NCBI RefSeq assembly: GCF_000210095.1
Contig: NC_021039.1
Coordinates: 1,953,018 to 2,013,882 of the forward strand
Direction: 5' to 3'
DNA: 60,865 nt
DNA from: Ruminococcus champanellensis 18P13 = JCM 17042
GTDB lineage: Bacteria; Bacillota; Clostridia; Oscillospirales; Ruminococcaceae
Shown here: positions 25,741 to 35,186 of the stretch, piece after piece
Layout: each line of letters begins with the position of its first letter
Numbering within the stretch: the stretch's first letter is position 1
Position numbers and translations under genes: made by a program
The notes under the pieces: generated by a model
The model's database searches: none
What the model was told of the DNA's origin: nothing
Seen by the model: the letters and a program-made list of their open reading frames with translations, nothing else

Positions 25741-27021
25741 ATGAAGATTTTAGTAGTTGGCGGCGGCGGGAGAGAGCATGCCATTATTATGAAGCTTGCG
25801 GAAAGCAAGCAGGTGGATGCTCTGTATTGCGCACCGGGCAATGGAGGCATTGCACAGTTTGCAACCTGTTATCCGGTAAAGGCAACGGATATTGATGGTA
25901 TGGTAAAGCTGGCGAAGGAACTGGCAGTGGATATTGTGTTTGTGGCACCGGATGATCCGCTGGTGCTGGGTATGGTGGACGCCATGGAGGCGGAGGGCTT
26001 TATGACCTTTGGCCCCAGCAAGGCTGCTGCCATCATCGAAGGCAGCAAGGTATTCTCCAAGCAGCTGATGAAGCAGTACGGCATTCCCACTGCCGGATAT
26101 GAGGTCTTTACCCAGCCGGATCAAGCGATTGCCTACATCAAGGCGAAGAATACATACCCCACTGTGATTAAGGCGGATGGTCTTGCGCTGGGCAAGGGCG
26201 TGGTGCTGGCGCAGGATTTTGCCGAGGCAGAAGCTGCGGTGCGCTCCATGATGGAGGATAAGATCTTCGGCGAAAGCGGCGCACAGATCGTGGTGGAGGA
26301 GTTCCTCACCGGACCTGAGGTTTCTGTGCTGTGCTTTACAGACGGCAAGACCGTGCGTCCCATGATCTCCTCCATGGATCACAAGCGGGCAAACGACGGA
26401 GATCAGGGACTGAACACCGGCGGTATGGGTACGGTTTCTCCCAATCCTTACTATACTGAGGAAATTGCGGACGTGTGCATGAAAACCATCTTCCTGCCTA
26501 CGGTGGATGCTATGGCGAAGGAAGGCAGAGCCTTCAAGGGTTGTCTGTACTTTGGTCTGATGCTGACCCCCAATGGTCCCAAGGTGATCGAGTACAACTG
26601 TCGGTTCGGGGATCCAGAGACCCAGGTGGTTCTGCCCCTGCTGGAAACGGACTTTGTGGACATTATCAAGGCCATTCACGCAGGTACTCTGGATCAGCTG
26701 GACATCCAGTGGAAAAAGGGCTGTGTGGCATGCGTCATTATGGCAAGCGGCGGATACCCCAAGAAGTATGCTACCGGTCTGCCCATTTCCGGGCTGAACG
26801 AAAAGGGACAGCTGGATTCTGCTTTCGTGTACCATGCAGGTACCAGGTATGAAAACGGTACCTTCCTGACTGCCGGCGGCAGAGTGCTTGGTGTGACTGT
26901 AGCAGGGGACACCTTACAGCAGGCGCTGGATGGTGCCTATGCGGCGGTGGAGCAGATCCGGTTTGAGGGTGCGCATTACCGGAAGGACATTGGTCAGCGT
27001 GCGCTGGCATGCGGAAAGTAA
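25741..27021 (+). CDS. purD: GAR synthetase PurD
   Basis: A 426-residue phosphoribosylamine-glycine ligase of the ATP-grasp superfamily. It starts with MKILVVGGGGREHAI, has the ATP-grasp segments TVIKADGLALGKGV and VVEEFLTGPEVSVL, and the metal-binding EYNCRFGDPE. It is the last purine gene of the run, 6 bases before trmB. The start ATG has GGAGG 7 bases upstream. Confidence 0.97.
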   Translation: MKILVVGGGGREHAIIMKLAESKQVDALYCAPGNGGIAQFATCYPVKATDIDGMVKLAKELAVDIVFVAPDDPLVLGMVDAMEAEGFMTFGPSKAAAIIEGSKVFSKQLMKQYGIPTAGYEVFTQPDQAIAYIKAKNTYPTVIKADGLALGKGVVLAQDFAEAEAAVRSMMEDKIFGESGAQIVVEEFLTGPEVSVLCFTDGKTVRPMISSMDHKRANDGDQGLNTGGMGTVSPNPYYTEEIADVCMKTIFLPTVDAMAKEGRAFKGCLYFGLMLTPNGPKVIEYNCRFGDPETQVVLPLLETDFVDIIKAIHAGTLDQLDIQWKKGCVACVIMASGGYPKKYATGLPISGLNEKGQLDSAFVYHAGTRYENGTFLTAGGRVLGVTVAGDTLQQALDGAYAAVEQIRFEGAHYRKDIGQRALACGK

Positions 27022-27027
27022 GGGACT

Positions 27028-27690
27028 ATGCGGATCAGACATAAGGCGTGGGCAAAGCCGGAATTGGAGGCATGCCCCTTCTATGTGCCGGAGCCAAAGA
27101 CCTTGCGGGGGCATTGGCGGGAGCAGTTTTCCCAGCCGGGATGCCCTTTGTATCTGGAACTGGGCTGCGGTAAGGGGGGCTGGATCTCCCAGGCGGTGCT
27201 GCAATACCCCCAGGTGAATCTGATTGCTCTGGATATCAAAAATGAGATGCTGGGGCTTGCAAAGCGGAAACTGGAAGCGGCATATGCGGCAGCACAACAG
27301 CCGGCGGAGAACGTGAAAATCGCCATTTTCAATATCTCCTATATTTCGGATGCCTTTGCGCCGGAGGATCGGGTGGACAGGATCTACATCAATTTCTGCA
27401 ACCCCTGGCCTCGCCCGAAGCATAAAAAACGCCGTCTTACCCATCCAAGACAGCTGATGCAGTACAAGGCGTTTCTGACCGGGGAATTGTGGTTTAAGAC
27501 GGATGATGATGAGCTATTCGAGGAAACGCTGGAATACCTGCCGGCGTGCGGCTACCGGATTACCTATCAGACCCGGGATCTGCATGCCAGCGGATTTGCA
27601 GAAAATCTGGAAACAGAGCACGAAAAAATGTTCACAGATGAGGGCAAGCGTATCAAGTTTTTGATTGCCCAGCCGGAGGATGAAACATGA
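27028..27690 (+). CDS. trmB: tRNA (guanine-N7-)-methyltransferase TrmB
   Basis: A 220-residue SAM methyltransferase that makes m7G46 in tRNA. Visible features are the SAM loop LELGCGKGGW (about 42-51), LDIKNEM, and the family motif INFCNPWPRPKHKKRRLTHP. TrmB is not a purine gene; its position 6 bases after purD suggests simple co-transcription. The 3' end overlaps the start of a tiny membrane protein gene by four bases (ATGA). Confidence 0.95.
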   Translation: MRIRHKAWAKPELEACPFYVPEPKTLRGHWREQFSQPGCPLYLELGCGKGGWISQAVLQYPQVNLIALDIKNEMLGLAKRKLEAAYAAAQQPAENVKIAIFNISYISDAFAPEDRVDRIYINFCNPWPRPKHKKRRLTHPRQLMQYKAFLTGELWFKTDDDELFEETLEYLPACGYRITYQTRDLHASGFAENLETEHEKMFTDEGKRIKFLIAQPEDET

Positions 27691-27854
27691 AAGTAGTGTT
27701 CGGCTGCGGCAGATTTCTCACCATCGGCGCACCAAAGCCCCAGCAGGTGCAGCTTGCGAAAAACGCATATTTGATGACCATTCCCTGCATTCTGATTGCT
27801 GCTTGCATGGGATTCGTCCGGCTTCTCCGCTTTTTTCGGCGGATGCGGTCATAA
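27687..27854 (+). CDS. tiny membrane protein, 55 residues, unknown
   Basis: A 55-residue frame starting at the ATGA overlap with trmB and preceded by CCGGAGGA at 27673-27680, so translation is probably coupled. The second half is a single hydrophobic helix (about 29-44, TIPCILIAACMGFV) followed by a basic tail with several Arg and Phe residues (LLRFFRRMR). It could be a small inner-membrane protein with the basic end inside. No family is recognised. The clear ribosome site and overlap favour a real gene over chance. Confidence 0.55.
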   Translation: MKVVFGCGRFLTIGAPKPQQVQLAKNAYLMTIPCILIAACMGFVRLLRFFRRMRS

Positions 27855-27869
27855 ATTTGAAAAAAATAC

Positions 27870-27898
27870 TGGACAAATGCTGCAAAGTATGATATACT
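27870..27898 (+). promoter_or_regulatory. sigma-A promoter of the pyr operon
   Basis: TGGACA at 27870-27875, a 17-base spacer, and TATACT at 27893-27898. The transcript would begin near 27905, a few bases before the PyrR-binding element. Confidence 0.8.
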
Positions 27899-27911
27899 AG
27901 TACAAATGAAA

Positions 27912-27942
27912 CCTTTAAGTTGATCCTGTGAGGTTGACAAGG
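27912..27942 (+). promoter_or_regulatory. PyrR-binding loop (anti-antiterminator) in the pyr leader
   Basis: The segment GATCCTGTGAGGTT at 27922-27935 matches the conserved PyrR-binding loop consensus ARUCCNGNGAGGYU. It is flanked by CCTTT and AAGG arms that close the stem. Bound PyrR-UMP would stabilise this hairpin and allow the downstream terminator to form. Confidence 0.88.
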
Positions 27943-27993
27943 TGCAATAGAATCGGAGTCGGGGGCAGTGTAAGCCCTGGTTTTCTGCAAGCT

Positions 27994-28024
27994 ACGTGCA
28001 TCGGTCAGCCGGTGCACGTTTTTT
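27994..28024 (+). terminator. pyr attenuator terminator
   Basis: An 11-bp stem (ACGTGCATCGG against CCGGTGCACGT, one G-T pair), a TCAG loop and a T6 run, ending 20 bases before the pyrR start. Its position after a PyrR site and before pyrR is the classic attenuation layout. Confidence 0.9.
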
Positions 28025-28043
28025 GTTGAAAGGAGCGGTTTGG

Positions 28044-28574
28044 TTGAAGACCCGTGTGATTATGGATGCAAGCGCCATGGAGCGTGCAATTACCCGGATC
28101 ACCTACGAGATCCTGGAGCGGAACAAGGGAACGGAGGGCGTGTGCCTGGTGGGAATCTTCTCCAGGGGCGCAGTACTTGCCAAACGGATCAGCGCTAAGA
28201 TCCAGTCCCTGGAGCATGTGACCGTGCCCTGCGGCGCACTGGATATCACCCCTTATCGGGACGACAAGAAGGAATCTGATTTACCGGAAAAAACAAAGAT
28301 CGATTTTGACATCAACGGCATGCGAGTAGTCATTGTGGATGACGTGATCTGCACCGGGCGAACCACACGGGCGGCGATTGACGCCCTCATTACCCGGGGC
28401 AGACCGGATTGCATCCAGCTGGCGGCACTGGTGGACAGAGGACACCGGGAGCTGCCCATCCGTCCGGATTATGTGGGAAAGAATCTCCCCACTTCCGGGG
28501 AGGAAACAGTGCGGGTGAAAATGACGGAGCTCGACAATGCCGATGGTGTTTTTTTGTATGCGGAGGAGGGCTGA
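28044..28574 (+). CDS. pyrR: PyrR: pyr operon attenuation protein / uracil phosphoribosyltransferase
   Basis: A 176-residue RNA-binding regulator of pyrimidine genes that often keeps weak uracil phosphoribosyltransferase activity. The PRPP loop VVIVDDVICTGRT is present, as are the N-terminal ITRITYEILERNKG and the C-terminal LPIRPDYVGKNLPTS. TTG 28044 is the chosen start because GAAAGGAG lies about 8 bases upstream and the alignment to B. subtilis PyrR begins there; ATG 28062 is a weaker option. It controls its own operon through the leader upstream. Confidence 0.95.
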   Translation: MKTRVIMDASAMERAITRITYEILERNKGTEGVCLVGIFSRGAVLAKRISAKIQSLEHVTVPCGALDITPYRDDKKESDLPEKTKIDFDINGMRVVIVDDVICTGRTTRAAIDALITRGRPDCIQLAALVDRGHRELPIRPDYVGKNLPTSGEETVRVKMTELDNADGVFLYAEEG

Positions 28575-29834
28575 ATGAATAGGATTCTGATTCAGAATGT
28601 GACCCTGAACGGCACAGTATGCGACATGCTGATCCGGGATGGAAAGATCCAGAAAATCGGCAACATCCGGGAGCCTGCGGATCAAGTAATCCGGGCTGAC
28701 GGGCTGACAGCACTGCCGGGTCTGTTTGATATGCATGTGCATTTCCGGGATCCGGGGCTGACTTATAAGGAGGATATCCACACCGGAGCGGCGGCAGCTC
28801 TGGCAGGAGGTGTGACCGGTGTGGCATGCATGCCCAACACCAAGCCTCCCATTGATTCTCCGGAAACGGTGCAGTACATCCTGGAACAGGCAGCGGATAC
28901 CGGCGTAAAGGTGTATCCGGTAGGGTGTATCACCCAGAGTATGCAGGGAAAGGCACTTTGCGAGTATGATGCCTTGATCCATGCAGGGGTTCGGGCGATT
29001 TCCGACGATGGCAGACCGGTGGAATCCGACCGACTGCTGCGGGAAGCCATGGAGGAGAGCATCCGGAACGGACTGCTGATTATCTCCCATTGCGAGGATC
29101 TGAAAATCATCAACGGCGGCATCATGCATAAGGGGAAAATCAGCGAACAGCTGGGCGTGAAGGGCATGGATCGGGCGTCCGAGGACAGCATCACCGCCCG
29201 GGAGATCCGCCTGGCGGAGGAAACCGGATCCCGGATCCACATTGCGCACGTCAGCACGGCAGGCAGTGTGGAACTGATCCGACAAGCCAAGGCAAGGGGT
29301 GTCAAGGTGACTTGCGAGACATGCCCCCATTACTTCCTGCTGACGGAGGAAAAGCTGCTGGCCCGGGATGCGGACTTTCGTATGAATCCTCCTCTCCGGG
29401 AGGAGACGGATCGACTGGCTGTGGAACAGGGCGTGTGCGACGGTACCATCGACTGCATTGTAACGGATCATGCTCCTCACAGTGCGGAGGAAAAGGCGGT
29501 CTTTGAAACGGCACCCAACGGGGTGGTCGGATTGGAAACCTCTTTGGCAGCAACCCTGACAGGGCTGTACCATACCGGAAAACTGACGCTGGCGGATATT
29601 GTCCGGCTGATGGCTGAAAGCCCCCGGAAGCTGCTGGGACTGCCGGTGCCCCGGCTGCACGAAGGAGCGGATGCAGAGCTGATCCTGGTGGATCTGAATG
29701 AAAGCTGGACAGTGGATCCGGACAAGCTGCATTCCAAATCCCACAACACGGTATTCAAGGGCATGACCCTCCGGGGTCGAGTGCATGCTACGATAACCGG
29801 CGGAGAGATCCGCTTTCAATACAACAAGAACTAA
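28575..29834 (+). CDS. pyrC: dihydroorotase PyrC
   Basis: A 419-residue zinc amidohydrolase that cyclises carbamoyl aspartate to dihydroorotate. Metal residues are in DMHVHFRDPG (about 53-62), SHCED, IAHVSTAGS, and the catalytic aspartate in IVTDHAPHS. It is the class seen in Gram-positive bacteria. It begins directly after the pyrR stop with GGAGGAGG upstream. The aspartate carbamoyltransferase gene pyrB, usually next to it in related operons, is absent here. Confidence 0.97.
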   Translation: MNRILIQNVTLNGTVCDMLIRDGKIQKIGNIREPADQVIRADGLTALPGLFDMHVHFRDPGLTYKEDIHTGAAAALAGGVTGVACMPNTKPPIDSPETVQYILEQAADTGVKVYPVGCITQSMQGKALCEYDALIHAGVRAISDDGRPVESDRLLREAMEESIRNGLLIISHCEDLKIINGGIMHKGKISEQLGVKGMDRASEDSITAREIRLAEETGSRIHIAHVSTAGSVELIRQAKARGVKVTCETCPHYFLLTEEKLLARDADFRMNPPLREETDRLAVEQGVCDGTIDCIVTDHAPHSAEEKAVFETAPNGVVGLETSLAATLTGLYHTGKLTLADIVRLMAESPRKLLGLPVPRLHEGADAELILVDLNESWTVDPDKLHSKSHNTVFKGMTLRGRVHATITGGEIRFQYNKN

Positions 29835-29846
29835 GGAGGATGTGTC

Positions 29847-30770
29847 ATGTCATTTGACAGACTGATTACGAAAATCCGGGAGATGAAGAACCCCACCGTT
29901 GTGGGACTGGATCCGAAGCTTGCCTATGTGCCCTCTTACATTCAGAAAACCTATATGGATGTGGATGGGGAGAGTCTGAAGGCTGCATCCCGGGCGATCT
30001 TCCGGTTCAACCAGGAGATCATTGATGCAATCTGCGACATTGTTCCCGCCATCAAGCCCCAGGCTGCTTACTATGAAATGTATGGGCATCATGGCATCAA
30101 GACACTGGAGCGAACCATTCGCTATGCAAAGCTTAAGGGCATGTTTGTCATCACCGATGGCAAGCGGAACGACATTGGCGCTACCATGGAAGCATACACA
30201 GCGGCACATCTGGGCACCACCATGGTGGGGGAGAATGAGTGCACTCCCTTCGGTGCGGATGCATTGACCGTAAACGGCTATCTGGGCTCCGACGGGATCA
30301 ACCCTCTGCTGCGCACCTGTAAGGAGCATGACAAGGGCATTTTCGTACTGGTCAAGACCTCCAATCCCTCCAGCGGTGAGCTACAGGACAGATTGATTGA
30401 TGGAGTTCCGGTTTATGCTATTATGGGAGATATGTGCGAAGCCTGGGGCAGGGAACAGATCGGACAGTACGGCTACTCCTCCGTAGGTGCGGTGGTAGGC
30501 GCTACCTATCCGGAACAGCTCAGGGAGCTGCGTGCCCGCCTGCCTCACACCATGTTCCTGGTTCCCGGCTACGGGGCGCAGGGAGGCGGCGCAGCTGGTG
30601 TGGCTGGTGCGTTTGACGCAAACGGCTTAGGTGCCATTGTGAATTCTTCCCGTGCCATTATGTGTGCATACCAGAAGGAAGGCTGCGATGAGCATGAGTT
30701 TGCTCAGGCTGCCAGAAGAGAAGCGATCCGCATGCGGGAGGATCTGACCTCCTACATCGATATCAAATAA
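29847..30770 (+). CDS. pyrF: orotidine 5'-phosphate decarboxylase PyrF, type 2
   Basis: A 307-residue decarboxylase that makes UMP from OMP. It is the longer type 2 form, with VVGLDPKL near the start, IKPQAAYYE, and the catalytic FVITDGKRNDIGAT. The C-terminus carries FLVPGYGAQGGG, the phosphate-binding loop. ATG 29847 follows AAGGAGG. It lies between pyrC and carA. Confidence 0.96.
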   Translation: MSFDRLITKIREMKNPTVVGLDPKLAYVPSYIQKTYMDVDGESLKAASRAIFRFNQEIIDAICDIVPAIKPQAAYYEMYGHHGIKTLERTIRYAKLKGMFVITDGKRNDIGATMEAYTAAHLGTTMVGENECTPFGADALTVNGYLGSDGINPLLRTCKEHDKGIFVLVKTSNPSSGELQDRLIDGVPVYAIMGDMCEAWGREQIGQYGYSSVGAVVGATYPEQLRELRARLPHTMFLVPGYGAQGGGAAGVAGAFDANGLGAIVNSSRAIMCAYQKEGCDEHEFAQAARREAIRMREDLTSYIDIK

Positions 30771-30790
30771 GTGAGAGGGGAAGCAAACAG

Positions 30791-31921
30791 ATGTCATTAT
30801 TTAATCAGGGCGAAAAAGCGTATCTGCTCCTTGCAAACGGCAAAGTCTTTGAGGGCCGCAGCTGCGGCGCAAAGGGCACCGTCATCGGCGAAGTGGTGTT
30901 TACCACCGGTTTGACTGCATACCAGGAAACGCTGACAGATCCCAGCTATTACGGACAGATCGTAACCCAGACCTTTCCGTTGATCGGCAACTATGGTGTG
31001 AATGAGGCGGACGCAGAGTCCAACGATACATACCTGAGTGGCTACATCATCCGGGAATGGTGCAATACCCCCTCCAATTTCCGCTGCGAGGGCAACATCA
31101 ATGACTTTTTGATCCGGCACAACGTGATCGGCATTCACAACATTGACACCCGGTGTCTGACCAGAATGATCCGGGAAACCGGCGTTATGAACGGTATGAT
31201 TACCACGGAGGATGTGTATGCCAACAAGGATGCATACCTGGAGCAGATCCGGGCTTTCTCCATCAAGGACGCTGTCAAGAGCGTGACTGATACCCAGATC
31301 CGGGTGTACGGAGACGAAGATGCGCCCCTGCGTGTGGTGCTGTTTGACTTTGGCTATAAGCGGAACATCCGCAGAATGCTGATCGAGCGTGGCTGCCAGG
31401 TGTATGTAGTGCCTGCCACCACCACAGCAGAGCAGATCCGGGAGATCGATCCGGACGGAATCATGCTGTCCAACGGCCCGGGCAATCCGGAGGAAAATGT
31501 AGAGGTGATTGAGAATCTGAAGGAGATCTGCAAGCTGGGGATCCCGATTTTCGGCATCTGCCTGGGGCATCAGCTCATGGCATTGGCACATGGTGCGAGA
31601 ACCGAAAAGCTCAAGTATGGCCACCGGGGCGGCAACCAGCCTGTGATCGACCTGGAGCATGACAGAACCTATGTCACCAGCCAGAATCACGGCTATGCAG
31701 TGGTTGCAGACAGCCTGGATCCCAAGGTTGCAGTGCTGACACATATCAACGCCAACGACAAGACCTGTGAGGGCGTACGGTATCTGGATTGCGATGCACA
31801 CACGGTACAGTTCCATCCGGAAGCCCACGGCGGTCCCCTGGACACTGCGTATGCCTTTGATGAATTTGTTGCAAAGATGATGAACTATAAGGAGGAGCAC
31901 AGAAATGCCGCTGAGAAGTGA
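30791..31921 (+). CDS. carA: carbamoyl phosphate synthase small subunit
   Basis: A 376-residue glutaminase subunit that feeds ammonia to CarB. The N-terminal domain (AYLLLANGKVFEG, VVFTTGLTAYQETLTDPSY) is followed by a class I amidotransferase with nucleophile C257 in FGICLGHQL and the catalytic His/Glu in TVQFHPEAHGGP. The 3' end overlaps carB by 17 bases. Placement after pyrF in the PyrR-controlled operon points to pyrimidine rather than arginine use. Confidence 0.97.
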   Translation: MSLFNQGEKAYLLLANGKVFEGRSCGAKGTVIGEVVFTTGLTAYQETLTDPSYYGQIVTQTFPLIGNYGVNEADAESNDTYLSGYIIREWCNTPSNFRCEGNINDFLIRHNVIGIHNIDTRCLTRMIRETGVMNGMITTEDVYANKDAYLEQIRAFSIKDAVKSVTDTQIRVYGDEDAPLRVVLFDFGYKRNIRRMLIERGCQVYVVPATTTAEQIREIDPDGIMLSNGPGNPEENVEVIENLKEICKLGIPIFGICLGHQLMALAHGARTEKLKYGHRGGNQPVIDLEHDRTYVTSQNHGYAVVADSLDPKVAVLTHINANDKTCEGVRYLDCDAHTVQFHPEAHGGPLDTAYAFDEFVAKMMNYKEEHRNAAEK

Positions 31922-34900
31922 TATTAAAAAGGTACTGGTAATCGGCTCCGGCCCGATCGTAATCGGACAGGCGGCAGAGTTTGACTATGCCGGCACACAG
32001 GCATGTCGTGCGCTGAAGCAGGAGGGACTGGAGGTTGTGCTCATCAACTCCAATCCGGCGACTATCATGACGGATAAGGCCATGGCGGATAAGATCTACA
32101 TCGAGCCTCTGACCCTGGAAACCGTAAAGCGTGTCATTGAGATCGAGAAGCCGGACAGCGTCCTGTCCACCCTGGGGGGACAGACTGGTCTGACCCTGTC
32201 CATGCAGCTGGCGGCGGAGGGCTTCCTGGATGCTCACAACGTAAAGCTGCTTGGTGCAGATCCGGAAACCATCCACAAGGCGGAGGATCGCCAGGCGTTC
32301 AAGGACACGATGGAAAAGATCGGGGAGCCCTGCATTCCCTCCAAGGTGGTAGAGACCATTGAGGATGCGGTGGATTTTGCCGAGGAAATCGGTTATCCGG
32401 TGATCGTGCGTCCGGCATTCACCCTGGGCGGCACCGGCGGCGGAATTGCTGCGGATGAGGAGGAGCTGCGGGATATTGCAAAGAATGGTCTGAGGCTTTC
32501 CCCCATTACCCAGGTGTTGATCGAAAAGTGCATCAGCGGCTGGAAAGAAATTGAGTTTGAGGTGATCCGGGACCGAAAGGGCAATGTGATCACTGTCTGC
32601 TCCATGGAGAACTTTGATCCGGTTGGCGTACACACCGGTGACAGCATCGTAATTGCTCCGGCTGTGACGCTGTCCGACCGGGAGTATCAGATGCTCCGTA
32701 CCGCTGCCATCAACATCATTCAGGAGCTGAAGGTAGAGGGCGGCTGTAACTGTCAGTTTGCCCTGCATCCCACCAGCTTTGAGTATGCGGTCATCGAGGT
32801 AAACCCCCGTGTATCCCGTTCCTCCGCTCTGGCATCCAAGGCCACCGGCTATCCCATTGCAAAGGTTGCCACCCGGATCGCCATCGGCTACACCCTGGAC
32901 GAGATCCTGAACCAGGTTACCGGCAAGACCTATGCATGCTTTGAGCCGGCAATCGACTATGTGGTTGTAAAGTTCCCCAAGTGGGCGTTCGATAAGTTTG
33001 TATACGCCAAGAGAACTCTTGGCACCCAGATGAAGGCTACCGGTGAGGTCATGTCCATTGGCACCAGCTTTGAGCAGGCGATGATGAAGGCGGTTCGCTC
33101 CATTGAGCTGGGTCTGGATTCTCTGAACATGAAGAAATACGAAGCCTACAGCACGGATGAGATCCTGGAAATGCTGGACGGCAAGGTGGAGGATGAGCGC
33201 TGCTTCCAGATCTACGAGGCACTGAAGCGTGGCATCTCCGTAGAGCAGATCCATGCGCTGACCATGGTGGACAACTGGTTCCTGAACAAGCTGCTGAACC
33301 TGGTGAACCTGGAAAAGTGGTTGGCAGAGGGAGAACTCACTGAGGAAAAATACAATATTGCCAAGCAGTACGGCTATCTGGACAGCACCATTGAGCGGTT
33401 CTCCGGGCAGAAGTGCCCTTTGCGCCGCCGTGCAGTATTCAAGATGGTTGATACCTGTGCCGGAGAGTTCAAGGCGGAGACACCCTATTTCTACTCCACC
33501 TTTGATGAGGAAAATGAAGCAAAGGAATTCATCGAGCGGAATGAAAAAGGCAAGAAGAAGGTCATCGTATTCGGTTCCGGCCCCATCCGGATCGGACAGG
33601 GCATCGAGTTCGACTACTGCTCCGTACACTGTGTGTGGACGCTGAAGGAAATGGGCTATGAGGCCATTATCTGCAACAACAATCCGGAGACGGTTTCCAC
33701 CGACTTTGATACAGCCGACAGACTGTACTTTGATCCGCTGACCAAGGAGGACGTGGAATCCATCATCGAGACTGAACAGCCCTACGGCGTTGTGGTACAG
33801 TTCGGTGGACAGACAGCCATCAAGCTGACCCGTCACCTGGCAGATATGGGCGTGAACATTCTGGGTACCTCTGCGGATGATATTGATGCGGCAGAGGACA
33901 GAGAGCGCTTTGACGAGCTGCTGGAGCGCTGCCAGATTCCCCGTCCGGCCGGACATACGGTTATGACCATGAAGGAAGCGGTTGCAGCCGCCAATGATCT
34001 GGGCTATCCGGTTCTGCTGCGTCCCTCCTATGTACTGGGCGGACAGAATATGATCATTGCCCACTCTGACAGTGATGTGGTAGAGTACATGGGCATTATC
34101 ACCCGCACCATGATCGAAAACCCGGTACTGATCGACAAGTACATGATGGGTACGGAGGTTGAGGTAGACGCTATCTGCGACGGTACCGACTTCCTGATCC
34201 CGGGCATCATGGAGCATATTGAGCGTGCAGGCGTTCACTCCGGCGACTCTATTTCCGTATACCCGGCACAGACCCTTTCCAAGGAGATCCGGGAGACGAT
34301 CGTGGAATATACCCGCCGTCTTGCAATGGAGCTGCATGTGAAGGGCCTTGTGAATATTCAGTATGTGGTATACAACAACCAGGTTTATGTCATCGAAGTG
34401 AACCCCCGTTCCTCCAGAACGGTGCCCTATATCAGCAAGGTGACCGGCATTCCCATGGTGGACATTGCCACCAAGCTGGTGCTGGGACATACCCTCAAGG
34501 AGCTGGGCTACCAGAGTGGTCTGTATCCGGAGGGCAAGTACGTTGCAGTCAAGGTTCCCGTATTCAGCTTTGAAAAGCTGCAGGACGTGGATACCATGCT
34601 GGGACCGGAAATGAAGTCCACCGGCGAGTGCCTGGGCATTGCCACCAGCTTTGAGGATGCACTGCTGAAGGGACTGGTCGCAGCAGGCTATGATCTGAAA
34701 TGCGAGGGCGGCGTGCTGTTCTCCGTGCGGGATACGGACAAGCAGGAGCTGATCCCCATTGCGGACAAATTCAGCCGCATGGGTTTTGAGATCTACGGTA
34801 CGGAGGGTACAGCAAGCGTGCTGAACCGGAATATGATTGCTACGAACGTAATCAACAAGATTTCCGAGCCGGAGCCAAATGTGCTGACTCTGCTGGAAAG

Positions 34901-35099
34901 CGGAAAGATCCACTATGTGATCTCCACTTCTGCAAACGGCAGACTGCCTGCAAGAGACAGTGTAAAGATGCGCCGGAAAGCGGTGGAGCGTTCCATCTGC
35001 TCCGTAACGGCGATCGATACCGCCCGGGCACTGGCAAATGTGCTGGAAACCGGCCGTCAGATGTCCGATGTGGAACTGGTAGATATTACAAAGATTTAA
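31905..35099 (+). CDS. carB: carbamoyl phosphate synthase large subunit
   Basis: A 1064-residue enzyme of standard length, with two ATP-grasp halves arising from an internal duplication. Each half opens with a nucleotide-binding signature (VIGSGPIVIGQAAEFDYAG at about 11; FGSGPIRIGQGIEFDYCS near 557). A C-terminal MGS-like allosteric domain starts near residue 940. It makes carbamoyl phosphate from bicarbonate, ammonia and two ATP. ATAAGGAGG precedes ATG 31905 within carA. Confidence 0.98.
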   Translation: MPLRSDIKKVLVIGSGPIVIGQAAEFDYAGTQACRALKQEGLEVVLINSNPATIMTDKAMADKIYIEPLTLETVKRVIEIEKPDSVLSTLGGQTGLTLSMQLAAEGFLDAHNVKLLGADPETIHKAEDRQAFKDTMEKIGEPCIPSKVVETIEDAVDFAEEIGYPVIVRPAFTLGGTGGGIAADEEELRDIAKNGLRLSPITQVLIEKCISGWKEIEFEVIRDRKGNVITVCSMENFDPVGVHTGDSIVIAPAVTLSDREYQMLRTAAINIIQELKVEGGCNCQFALHPTSFEYAVIEVNPRVSRSSALASKATGYPIAKVATRIAIGYTLDEILNQVTGKTYACFEPAIDYVVVKFPKWAFDKFVYAKRTLGTQMKATGEVMSIGTSFEQAMMKAVRSIELGLDSLNMKKYEAYSTDEILEMLDGKVEDERCFQIYEALKRGISVEQIHALTMVDNWFLNKLLNLVNLEKWLAEGELTEEKYNIAKQYGYLDSTIERFSGQKCPLRRRAVFKMVDTCAGEFKAETPYFYSTFDEENEAKEFIERNEKGKKKVIVFGSGPIRIGQGIEFDYCSVHCVWTLKEMGYEAIICNNNPETVSTDFDTADRLYFDPLTKEDVESIIETEQPYGVVVQFGGQTAIKLTRHLADMGVNILGTSADDIDAAEDRERFDELLERCQIPRPAGHTVMTMKEAVAAANDLGYPVLLRPSYVLGGQNMIIAHSDSDVVEYMGIITRTMIENPVLIDKYMMGTEVEVDAICDGTDFLIPGIMEHIERAGVHSGDSISVYPAQTLSKEIRETIVEYTRRLAMELHVKGLVNIQYVVYNNQVYVIEVNPRSSRTVPYISKVTGIPMVDIATKLVLGHTLKELGYQSGLYPEGKYVAVKVPVFSFEKLQDVDTMLGPEMKSTGECLGIATSFEDALLKGLVAAGYDLKCEGGVLFSVRDTDKQELIPIADKFSRMGFEIYGTEGTASVLNRNMIATNVINKISEPEPNVLTLLESGKIHYVISTSANGRLPARDSVKMRRKAVERSICSVTAIDTARALANVLETGRQMSDVELVDITKI

Positions 35100-35138
35100 G
35101 GCGGCATCGCAGAGAGATTGTGCAATGCAGCCTTACGG

Positions 35139-35166
35139 CAACGGGCGGGCACATCCCGCCCCGTTG
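35139..35166 (+). other. GC-rich hairpin between carB and pyrK
   Basis: CAACGGGCGGG (35139-35149) pairs with CCCGCCCCGTTG (35155-35166, one bulge) around a 5-base loop, followed by TGTTT. It could weaken or process the operon transcript, but the T-run is too poor for a firm terminator call. Confidence 0.45.
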
Positions 35167-35186
35167 TGTTTGGAAAGGGGTATCCT

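Noticed and set aside
27907-27924. A five-codon frame in the pyr leader (MKPLS)
   Set aside because: It lies inside the PyrR-binding hairpin and lacks a ribosome site, so leader-peptide control is not supported.
31746-34913. A 1055-codon open frame opposite carB
   Set aside because: It is the antisense shadow of carB, with no ribosome site and a His/Arg/Gln/Leu-rich composition typical of reverse frames in GC-moderate genes.
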